A DNA stretch of 64,000 nt from Stenotrophomonas mori (lineage in GTDB: Bacteria > Pseudomonadota > Gammaproteobacteria > Xanthomonadales > Xanthomonadaceae), in assembly GCF_023556335.1 (NCBI RefSeq), contig NZ_JAIKTS010000004.1, forward strand, positions 310,528 through 374,527, in the 5' to 3' direction. A program made the translations under genes and the position numbers. Below, in pieces: positions 17,690 to 24,967 of this stretch. A model generated the notes under the pieces. The model did not search any database, was not told the DNA's origin, and worked only from the letters and a program-made list of their open reading frames with translations. Position 1 is the first letter of the stretch; every line of letters begins with the position of its first letter.

Positions 17690-19129
17690 ATGAACGTCGT
17701 CCCCGTGCGGCCCCGCCGCCGTCATCTCGCCCTGGCCTGCTGGTCGCTGCTCGCCATCCTTCCCCTCTCCGCCTCGGCGGCCCCGTCCGTGGTGGCCTCG
17801 CCGCAGGACTACGCCGGCGTGGTCGGCCTGCGCGAGGACTACCTGTCCGCCGCGCACTGGGTCGCCCAGCTGCCCGAACCGGACCGGCCGATCCTGGACC
17901 GCGCAGGCGTCGCCGCGCAGAACGCGCGCATGCGGGCGCTCGACGGCTCCATCCACGATCTGCAGGCCCTGCCCGCAGACCTGAGCGCCGCGTTCGTGCG
18001 CAAGCAGATCGCGGACACCTCGTCGCTGCCCACGCGCACCCTGTACGACGTACAGGGCAGGGTCGTCGACGCGGCGCAGCTGCGGGCGATCGGCGACAAC
18101 CTCGCCGCGGACCGCGTGCCGGCCAGCCGCCCGCTGCAGTACGGGCTGGTGGTGCATCGCGCCGACCTGCGCGCCTTCCCCACCGCCCTGCGCGTGTTCT
18201 CCAGCAAGGGCGACACCGACATCGACCGCTTCCAGGAATCGGCGCTGTTCCCCGGCGACGCGGTGGCCGTGCTGCATGAAAGCGCGGACGGCCAGTGGCT
18301 GCTGGTCGCCAGCGAACGCTACGTCGCCTGGATCGAGAAGCGCCACGTCGGCATCGGCGATGCCGGACAGGTGTTCGGGTACGGCAAGGAGGGCCCCTAC
18401 CGGGTGATCACCGGCGCCACCGCCACCACCGCCTACACACCGGAGGAGCCGCGCGTCTCGCGCCTGCAGCTGGACATGGGCGTGCGCGTGCCGGTGCTCG
18501 AGGACTGGCCGGCGATGACCCCGGTCAACGGCCAGCAGGGCCACGCCGCCCATGTCATCCAGCTGCCGGTGCGCAACGACGATGGCAGCCTGGCCCTGGT
18601 GCCGGCGCTGCTGCCGCGCTCGCAGGACAGCAGCGACGACTACCTGCCGCTGACCCCGCGCACGCTGATCACCCAGGCCTACAAGTTCCTCGGCGAGCGC
18701 TACGGCTGGGGCCATGCCTACGACACCCGCGACTGCAGCGGCTTCGTCTCGGAGATCTACCGCAGCGCGGGCGTGCTGCTGCCGCGCAACACCAGCGCGC
18801 AGGCGGTGAGCCCGGCGCTGGACCGCATCGCCTTCGGCGAGCGCGATACCAGGGCGCCACGCGATGCCGCCGTCGATGCACTGCAGGTCGGCGACCTGGT
18901 CTACATCCCCGGCCATGTGATGATGACCATCGGCCACGCCGACGGCATGGCCTGGATGATCCACGACACCGCGGGCGGCAGCTGGTTCGACGTCGACGGC
19001 AAGCGGATTCCCGCCCAACTCAATGGCGTGTCGGTGACGCCGCTGCAGCCGATGATGGCCAGCGACACCGCCAGCTACGTCGACCGTATGACCAACATCC
19101 AGCGTATCCGCCCACACACCGACAAATGA
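17690..19129 (+). CDS. SH3b + NlpC/P60 endopeptidase, YkfC-like (gamma-D-glutamyl-diamino acid endopeptidase)
   Basis: 479 residues from ATG 17690, with GGGAG five bases upstream; earlier starts (TTG 17636, ATG 17669) would bury the signal peptide (VVPVRPRRRHLALACW..., cleavage near SASA). A helical N-terminal region is followed by SH3-like segments (about 150-310) and a C-terminal NlpC/P60 domain: catalytic C349 (RDCSGF), H409 (IPGHVMM) and H425 (MIHDTAGG). YkfC-type enzymes cut L-Ala-gamma-D-Glu away from diaminopimelate. The stop overlaps the ATG of the dipeptide epimerase, exactly the partner needed to use the released L-Ala-D-Glu. Confidence 0.88.
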   Translation: MNVVPVRPRRRHLALACWSLLAILPLSASAAPSVVASPQDYAGVVGLREDYLSAAHWVAQLPEPDRPILDRAGVAAQNARMRALDGSIHDLQALPADLSAAFVRKQIADTSSLPTRTLYDVQGRVVDAAQLRAIGDNLAADRVPASRPLQYGLVVHRADLRAFPTALRVFSSKGDTDIDRFQESALFPGDAVAVLHESADGQWLLVASERYVAWIEKRHVGIGDAGQVFGYGKEGPYRVITGATATTAYTPEEPRVSRLQLDMGVRVPVLEDWPAMTPVNGQQGHAAHVIQLPVRNDDGSLALVPALLPRSQDSSDDYLPLTPRTLITQAYKFLGERYGWGHAYDTRDCSGFVSEIYRSAGVLLPRNTSAQAVSPALDRIAFGERDTRAPRDAAVDALQVGDLVYIPGHVMMTIGHADGMAWMIHDTAGGSWFDVDGKRIPAQLNGVSVTPLQPMMASDTASYVDRMTNIQRIRPHTDK

Positions 19130-20223
19130 AGATCACCGACATCGAACTGGGCATGCTCTGCGTGCCCCTGAAGACCCCGTTCAAGACCGCCCTGCGCACC
19201 GTCGACAAGGTCGAGGACATCGTGGTGCTGGTACGCACCGACACCGGCCATACCGGCTACGGCGAAGCACCGGCCACCGCGGTGATCACCGGCGACACCC
19301 ACGGCTCGATCATCGAGGCCATCACCAGCTTCATCAAGCCGCGCCTGATCGGCGAGGACATCGCCAACCTCAACCGCGTCAGCGGCCTGATCCAGTCCTC
19401 GCTGGAACGCAACACCAGCGCCAAGGCCGCGGTGGAGATCGCCATCTACGACCTGTGGGCGCAGCTGCACGGCGCACCGCTGTACCAGATGCTCGGCGGC
19501 GGCGACCCGGTGATCACCACCGACATCACCATCAGCGTGGACTACATCGACAAGATGGTGGCCGACTCGCTGTCGGCGATCGAGCGCGGCTTCGAGTCGC
19601 TGAAGATCAAGGTCGGCAAGGACATCGGCCTGGACATCGAGCGGGTCAAGGCGATCCATGCCGCGGTCGAGGGCCGCGCACTGCTGCGGCTGGACGCCAA
19701 CCAGGGCTGGACCGCCAAGCAGGCGGTGTACGCGATGAACGCGCTGGAGAACGCCGGCGTGGTGCTCGAGCTGCTGGAACAGCCGGTCAAGGCCGCCGAC
19801 ATCAACGGCATGAAGTACGTCACCGAACGCGTCAACACCCCGGTGATGGCCGACGAGAGCGTGTTCGGCCCGCACCAGGTGTTCGACCTGATCCAGCAGC
19901 GCGCGGCGGACATCATCAACATCAAGCTGATGAAGACCGGCGGCATCTCCAACGCCATCAAGGTCGCCGACATCGCCTCGCTGCACGACGTGCCCTGCAT
20001 GATCGGCTGCATGCTCGAATCGAGCATCAGCGTCGCCGCCGCCGTGCACGTGGCGGTGGCCAAGTCCGGCGCGATCACCAAGGTCGACCTGGACGGGCCG
20101 TCGCTTATCCAGTTCAACCCGGTCCGCGGCGGCGTCATCTTCAACGAGTCGGAAATCAGCATCACCGACGCTCCCGGCCTGGGCATCACCGAGGTGCATG
20201 GGCTGGAGATGATCAAGCTGTGA
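19126..20223 (+). CDS. Dipeptide epimerase (L-Ala-D/L-Glu epimerase), enolase superfamily
   Basis: 365 residues, ATG overlapping the previous stop (ATGA). The catalytic lysine motif K160-I-K162 and the second lysine K267 flank the barrel; metal ligands are D190 (RLDANQGW), E218 (LLEQP) and D243 (MADES). D321-L-D323 near the C-terminus is the DxD motif that marks dipeptide epimerases among muconate-lactonising-like enzymes. The expected reaction is L-Ala-D-Glu to L-Ala-L-Glu, making the murein dipeptide digestible by ordinary peptidases. No signal peptide is seen, so it is cytoplasmic; the dipeptide must therefore be imported. Pairing with the YkfC-like gene supports the assignment. Confidence 0.92.
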   Translation: MKITDIELGMLCVPLKTPFKTALRTVDKVEDIVVLVRTDTGHTGYGEAPATAVITGDTHGSIIEAITSFIKPRLIGEDIANLNRVSGLIQSSLERNTSAKAAVEIAIYDLWAQLHGAPLYQMLGGGDPVITTDITISVDYIDKMVADSLSAIERGFESLKIKVGKDIGLDIERVKAIHAAVEGRALLRLDANQGWTAKQAVYAMNALENAGVVLELLEQPVKAADINGMKYVTERVNTPVMADESVFGPHQVFDLIQQRAADIINIKLMKTGGISNAIKVADIASLHDVPCMIGCMLESSISVAAAVHVAVAKSGAITKVDLDGPSLIQFNPVRGGVIFNESEISITDAPGLGITEVHGLEMIKL

Positions 20224-20725
20224 GCCCCCGGGCGGCGGCAACCGATGCGGTTGTCGCCGTCCTCCGGCAAGCCCCGCGCGCGTCCCCGCCGCGGCCGCTC
20301 CTCCGCCTGCTGCGCGCGTGCACCGCCGCCTGCCGGCGCTACAGGCAGCTTGCCGCACCCCTGCCCCATGCCATCGCACCGACCGCCGCGGTGCGCATTT
20401 TCCCGCGCCCGCGGCATCCCCGCCCGCCGGCGTTTCCGGCCGTCCGCGCACGCGCCGGCCGCCGTGCCGCGACGATCACGCCAGGGCCGGTGCCCGCATC
20501 GGAGGACGGACTCTACCGTCGCCCTTCTGTTGCAGGGGAAACGATGGCCGGTGCGCGCCGCCGCCCTGCCGAACGCCGCCCGACGGCAGCCGACCCGCGA
20601 TGCCCAGGGGGGCCACGCCGCTCCCACCGATGCTGCATCCGCACACGGCGCGGCCCCGCAACGGGGGTCTTACCGCTTCGGGAAAATCCTTTTAGAGTCT
20701 CCCCTCCGCAGCCGACCGCACCCCC
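20224..20725. other. 502-bp non-coding gap before the RpiR-type regulator
   Basis: No gene is supported; frames crossing it have no start signals and read as arginine/proline-rich shadow. It holds a minus-oriented GTAG REP-like hairpin at 20324-20342 (CTAC header, CGCCG stem) and an AT-richer stretch at 20680-20705 that probably carries the regulator promoter. The gap separates the epimerase transcript from the next group. Confidence 0.5.
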
Positions 20726-21580
20726 ATGCCACCGCTGGTAAAAATCCGCTCCGAGCGCGAACAGATGTCGGCGATCGAACGGCGCATCGCCGACTTCATC
20801 CTCGACAACGCTCACCTGCTGCGCGACTACTCGTCCCAGCAGCTGGCCAACGCCTTGGGCATCAGCCAGTCGAGCGTGGTCAAGTTCAGCCAGAAGCTGG
20901 GTTTCCGCGGCTATCCCGACCTGAAGTACTCGGTCGGCGCGGCGGTCGCGGTGGCCACCAACGGCAACGGCGACGTCGCCGAGTGGCCGCCGGAAAGCGA
21001 TCCCCACGGCTACCTGCAGGTGGCCGAGAGCCTGCGCCGCAGCAAGGCGGCGGCCGAAGAGGAAACCCGCGTCGCCAATCCGCAGGAGGAGGTCGAGGCG
21101 GTGATCGCGCTGGTCGACGCCGCCCCCAAGGTGTTCGTCTACGGGCTCGGCGACGACGGCCTGTACGCGCGCGAATTCGCGATGCGCCTGGCACTGCTCG
21201 GCATCCTCACCGTGCAGCACGCCGATCCGATCCTGATCACCGCCAACCTGTCGGCGGCGCGGCCCGGCGACGTGCTGCTGGTGTTCTCCGAATTCGGCAA
21301 GTTGCCGCAGCTGTGGCAGCTCTCGCGGCAGTTCCAGGAAATGGGCGGCAAGGTGGTGTCCATCACCCGTCACACCGCCAATCCGCTGCGCGCGCATGCC
21401 GATGCGTCGCTGGTGATCTGCGCGCAGGACCCGCAGCCGCCGGTGGCGCAACTGCTGTACCGTTGTTCGTTGCAGTACCTGCTGGACTTCGTATTCGTGC
21501 TGCTGTGCCATGCCAATTCCGACCGTCAACGCCAGCTGGCGATGAACCAGGAACGCATCCAGCAACTGATCGACAACTGA
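20726..21580 (+). CDS. RpiR/MurR-family transcriptional regulator with SIS domain
   Basis: 284 residues. The N-terminal HTH_6 domain (about 1-75) contains the helix-turn-helix SSQQLANALGISQSSVVKFS with KLGFRGYPDLK after it. The SIS sugar-phosphate-binding domain spans about 125-260 (VFVYGLGDDG; LLVFSEFGKLP in place of the usual SxSG loop). E. coli MurR, of this family, represses MurNAc use and senses MurNAc-6-P. Placement among peptidoglycan-fragment genes makes a wall-derived sugar phosphate the natural inducer, though this is inferred. The altered SxSG-type loop (SEFGK) is unusual and may change ligand choice. Confidence 0.88.
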   Translation: MPPLVKIRSEREQMSAIERRIADFILDNAHLLRDYSSQQLANALGISQSSVVKFSQKLGFRGYPDLKYSVGAAVAVATNGNGDVAEWPPESDPHGYLQVAESLRRSKAAAEEETRVANPQEEVEAVIALVDAAPKVFVYGLGDDGLYAREFAMRLALLGILTVQHADPILITANLSAARPGDVLLVFSEFGKLPQLWQLSRQFQEMGGKVVSITRHTANPLRAHADASLVICAQDPQPPVAQLLYRCSLQYLLDFVFVLLCHANSDRQRQLAMNQERIQQLIDN

Positions 21581-21600
21581 TTGCCGGAGCCAACCCCACC

Positions 21601-22383
21601 ATGCCATTCCCGTTTCGTCCTCCCGCCCAGCGGCTGCTGTCGTCGCTGGCCGTCCTAGCCACGTTCTGGACCACGGCCGCGCTCGCCGCCACGCCGGTGG
21701 ATGAAGCCCGGCAACTGGTGGTGGTCACCGCGCCGTCGTGGGATGCGCCCGCCGGGCACCTGCAGGCCTACGAGCGCGGCGATGGCGGCTGGCGCCCGCA
21801 CGGCGACGGCTTCGACGTCGCGCTGGGCCGCAACGGCAGCGCCTGGGGCCTGGGCCTGCACCCGTCGCAGCAGGACGGTCCGCACAAGCGCGAAGGCGAT
21901 GGCCGCAGCCCGGCCGGCGTGTTCGGCATCGGCGAGGCGTTCGGCTATGCCTCGCGGATCGGCGGCGCGCTGCCGTACCGGCCGATGCTGGCATCGAACT
22001 ACTGCATGGATGTTCCCGATTCGCCGCTGTACAACCGCATCGTCGATGCCGAAGCGGTCGGCAGCGAGGCGGTGGCCGGCTCCACCGAGCCGATGCGCCT
22101 GGACCTGCACAACGACGGCGACCGCCGCTACCGCGAAGGCTTCGTGATCGAGCACAACCCGCAGGCCGTGCCCGGCCAGGGCAGCTGCATCTTCGCCCAC
22201 CTGTGGCGGCAGCCCGGCGAAGCCACCGCCGGCTGCACCGCCATGGAGCCCGGGCACATGACCGCCCTGCTCGCCTGGCTCGACCCTGCCGTGCACCCGT
22301 TGTTCGTACTGCTGCCGGAGGCGGAATACCGGCGCCTGCAGCAGAGCTGGGGACTGCCCGCCACCGCCGGAGCCGCCCCATGA
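21601..22383 (+). CDS. Exported YkuD-fold (L,D-transpeptidase-like) protein
   Basis: 260 residues with a signal peptide ending near residue 30 (AALAAT). The C-terminal domain matches the YkuD/L,D-transpeptidase family: H185 (VIEHN), H200 (IFAHLW) and catalytic C212 in TAGCTAM, corresponding to the (S/T)xGC motif. It has no LysM or peptidoglycan-binding domain. The family transfers or hydrolyses bonds at the diaminopimelate centre of tetrapeptides, and stand-alone single-domain members can act as carboxypeptidases or amidases. Its stop overlaps the permease start (ATGA), which indicates a shared transcript and suggests the two act on the same peptide pool. Confidence 0.82.
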   Translation: MPFPFRPPAQRLLSSLAVLATFWTTAALAATPVDEARQLVVVTAPSWDAPAGHLQAYERGDGGWRPHGDGFDVALGRNGSAWGLGLHPSQQDGPHKREGDGRSPAGVFGIGEAFGYASRIGGALPYRPMLASNYCMDVPDSPLYNRIVDAEAVGSEAVAGSTEPMRLDLHNDGDRRYREGFVIEHNPQAVPGQGSCIFAHLWRQPGEATAGCTAMEPGHMTALLAWLDPAVHPLFVLLPEAEYRRLQQSWGLPATAGAAP

Positions 22384-23672
22384 GCGCGCAGGGCAACGAC
22401 CCGACGCTGGTCCGCGCGGTCAGCCGCTGGCAGATCGTCGGACTGTCGATCAACGACGTGATCGGCAGCGGCATCTACCTGCTGCCCGCCGCCACCGTCG
22501 CCCTGCTCGGCCCGCTGAGCCTGTGGGGCGTGGTGCTGGCCGGCCTCGTAGTGGCGCTGCTGGTGCTCTGCTACGCGCAGGCGGCCAGTTATTTCGATCA
22601 GCCCGGCGGCAGCTACCTCTATACCCGCGAGGCGTTCGGCCCGTTCTCCGGCTTCCAGGTCGGCTGGATGATCTGGCTGACCCGGATCAGCTCCGCGGCT
22701 GCCCTGAGCAACGCCTTGGCCGATGCCATGGCGCGCTTCTGGCCGCTGGCCGGCGAGGGCCTCGGCCGGGTGGCGGTGATCGTCGTGTCGCTGGGGTTCC
22801 TTACCGCGGTCAATGTGGTCGGCGTGCGTTCGGCCGCGCGCACCGGCGTCGTGCTGGTGATCGGCAAGCTGCTGCCCCTGCTGCTGTTCGTGCTGATCGG
22901 CTCGCTGTACATCGACTGGTCGCTGGCGTTCTCCGGCGAGCGCCCGGATCCGGGCGACCTGCGGCGCATGGGCGAGGCGGCGCTGCTGCTGCTCTACGCC
23001 TACGCCGGCTTCGAGAACATCCCGGCCGCCGCCGGCGAGTACCGCAACCCGCGGCGCGACATTCCCTTCGCGCTGATCACCATGATCGTCAGCGTCACCG
23101 TGATCTACGCCGCGGTGCAGCTGGTGGCCCAGGGCACGCTGCCGGGGCTGGCCGACTCGGCGGCGCCGCTCGCCGATGCCGCCGCGCGCTTCGGCGGCGA
23201 AGCGCTGGCCCTGATCCTCACCGTCGGCGCCACCATCTCCATCCTCGGCACCAACAGCAACACGATGATGATGGGCCCGCGCTTCCTGTTCGCGCTGGCG
23301 GTGGACGGCTACGGCCCGAAGGTGCTGGCCAACGTGCACCCACGCTTCCGCACGCCGGCCGCGGCGATCGTCTGCCAGGGCGTGATCGCGCTGGGGCTGG
23401 CGCTGTCGGGCTCGTTCGTGCAGCTGGCGCTGCTGTCGATGACCACCCGCCTGTTCGCCTACATCGGTACCGCCGCGGCGGTGCTGGTGCTGGCCCGGCG
23501 CTATGGCGACCGCCCCGGCGCACTGCGCCTGCCCGGCGGTGCGCTGATTCCGGCGCTGGCACTGCTGCTGTGCCTGGCCCTGTTCGCCAGCGCCAGCTGG
23601 CAGAACCTGGCGGCGGCCGGGGTCGCCTTCCTGGTGGGTGGCGTGATCTACCTGTTCCCGCGCAAGCACTGA
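22380..23672 (+). CDS. APC-family amino acid permease
   Basis: 430 residues with about 12 hydrophobic segments. TM1 carries the broken-helix glycine motif IGSGIYLLP (residues about 26-34) that binds the amino-acid carboxylate in APC transporters; GFENIPAAAGEYRNPRRDIPFA (split across about 211-232) matches the TM6-loop of the AdiC/YjeH-like branch. It is an inner-membrane secondary transporter of an amino acid or small dipeptide. It is translationally coupled to the YkuD-fold gene, and is probably the inward route for products of wall-peptide digestion; substrate not determinable from sequence. Confidence 0.85.
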   Translation: MSAQGNDPTLVRAVSRWQIVGLSINDVIGSGIYLLPAATVALLGPLSLWGVVLAGLVVALLVLCYAQAASYFDQPGGSYLYTREAFGPFSGFQVGWMIWLTRISSAAALSNALADAMARFWPLAGEGLGRVAVIVVSLGFLTAVNVVGVRSAARTGVVLVIGKLLPLLLFVLIGSLYIDWSLAFSGERPDPGDLRRMGEAALLLLYAYAGFENIPAAAGEYRNPRRDIPFALITMIVSVTVIYAAVQLVAQGTLPGLADSAAPLADAAARFGGEALALILTVGATISILGTNSNTMMMGPRFLFALAVDGYGPKVLANVHPRFRTPAAAIVCQGVIALGLALSGSFVQLALLSMTTRLFAYIGTAAAVLVLARRYGDRPGALRLPGGALIPALALLLCLALFASASWQNLAAAGVAFLVGGVIYLFPRKH

Positions 23673-23782
23673 GCCCCCGCTCGTCCCCGCACCCCGGCGG
23701 TGCGGGGACGGGCACGCCGCTCGTGCCGCGGACGCCGGGCTCTGCTATACCTCCTCCGGTACCTGCCACCGAGGAGGACGCC

Positions 23783-24928
23783 ATGTCCCGTGCACTGCTG
23801 CTCCGCCTGGCCCTGGGCCTGGCGCCCGTCCTGTCCACCGCGGCCTGCGCGGCCGGCCCAGCGGCGCCGGCCGCGGTCGGACCGGCCGACTGGCCGTTCA
23901 CGGCCATGGAAGCCGCCCGCTTCGACGAGCCCTGGGCGCTGGCGTTCCTGCCCGACCGCAGCCTCCTGGTCACCGAGAAGGCCGGCCGGCTGATCCATCT
24001 CGATCCCGCCAGCGGCGTGCGCGGCGAGATCACCGGGGTACCCGGCGTGGCCTATGGCGGCCAGGGCGGCTTCGGCGACATCGCCCTGCACCCCGGCTTC
24101 GCCGACAACGGGCTGGTCTACTACAGCTATGCGGAGGCCGGCGATGGCCGTACGCGCGGCGCCGCGGTCGCGCGCGCGCGGCTGGTGCTGGACGCCGATG
24201 GCGGCGGACGCCTGGTCGATCCGCAGGTCATCTGGCGGCAGACGCCCAAGGTCGAAGGCGACGGCCACTACGGCCACCGCCTGCTGTTCGGGCCCGACGG
24301 CAAGCTGTGGATCAGCTCCAGCGAACGCCAGAAGTTCGACCCCGCGCAGGACATGGGCGGCAACCTCGGCAAGCTCGTGCGCCTGAACGACGACGGCAGC
24401 GTGCCGGCCGACAACCCGTTCGCCGCCGACGGCCCGCCGGCCGACCAGGTGTGGTCGCTGGGCCACCGCAACATCCTCGGGCTGGCCTTCGATGCCGATG
24501 GCCGGCTGTGGGAGAACGAGATGGGGCCGAAGGGCGGCGACGAGCTGAACCTGATCCGGCGCGGCGGCAACTACGGCTACCCGCTGGTCTCCAATGGCGA
24601 CCATTACGACGGCCGGCCGATTCCCGACCATGCCACCCGGCCGGAATTCATCGCGCCGGCGGTGAGCTGGACCCCGGTGATCTCGCCTTCCAGCCTGATC
24701 GTCTACCGCGGCGCGCTGTTCCCGCAGTGGAAGGGCGACGCCTTCATCGGCGGCCTCTCCTCGCAATCGCTGGTGCGGGTGGCGCTGGAGGGCGAACGCG
24801 CGCATGAAGCCGAGCGCTTCGACATGGGCAAGCGCATCCGTGCGGTGGCGGAGGACGCCGACGGCGCCCTGTGGCTGCTGGAGGACGGCAGCGGCGCGCG
24901 GTTGCTCAAGCTGACCCCGGCGCCCTGA
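23783..24928 (+). CDS. PQQ-dependent aldose sugar dehydrogenase-like protein (Yli/Asd family), exported
   Basis: 381 residues; ATG 23783 preceded by GAGGAGG. The signal peptide ends near residue 24 and includes TAAC, a weak lipobox. A six-bladed beta-propeller of the GSDH family is indicated by FDEPWALAFLPDRSLLVTEKAG, QGGFGDIALHPGF, GHYGHRLLFGPDGKLW, SLGHRNILGLAF, ENEMGPKGGDELN and WTPVISPSSLIVY, with the PQQ-contacting His/Arg in GHRN. Soluble members oxidise aldose sugars with PQQ. It is 110 bp after the permease gene and may form its own unit. The catalytic role in the wall-fragment context (oxidation of a free sugar) is a guess. Confidence 0.85.
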   Translation: MSRALLLRLALGLAPVLSTAACAAGPAAPAAVGPADWPFTAMEAARFDEPWALAFLPDRSLLVTEKAGRLIHLDPASGVRGEITGVPGVAYGGQGGFGDIALHPGFADNGLVYYSYAEAGDGRTRGAAVARARLVLDADGGGRLVDPQVIWRQTPKVEGDGHYGHRLLFGPDGKLWISSSERQKFDPAQDMGGNLGKLVRLNDDGSVPADNPFAADGPPADQVWSLGHRNILGLAFDADGRLWENEMGPKGGDELNLIRRGGNYGYPLVSNGDHYDGRPIPDHATRPEFIAPAVSWTPVISPSSLIVYRGALFPQWKGDAFIGGLSSQSLVRVALEGERAHEAERFDMGKRIRAVAEDADGALWLLEDGSGARLLKLTPAP

Positions 24929-24967
24929 CCGCGCCGCGGGCGGGCGGCCCCCGCTGCCCGCGCCGGC

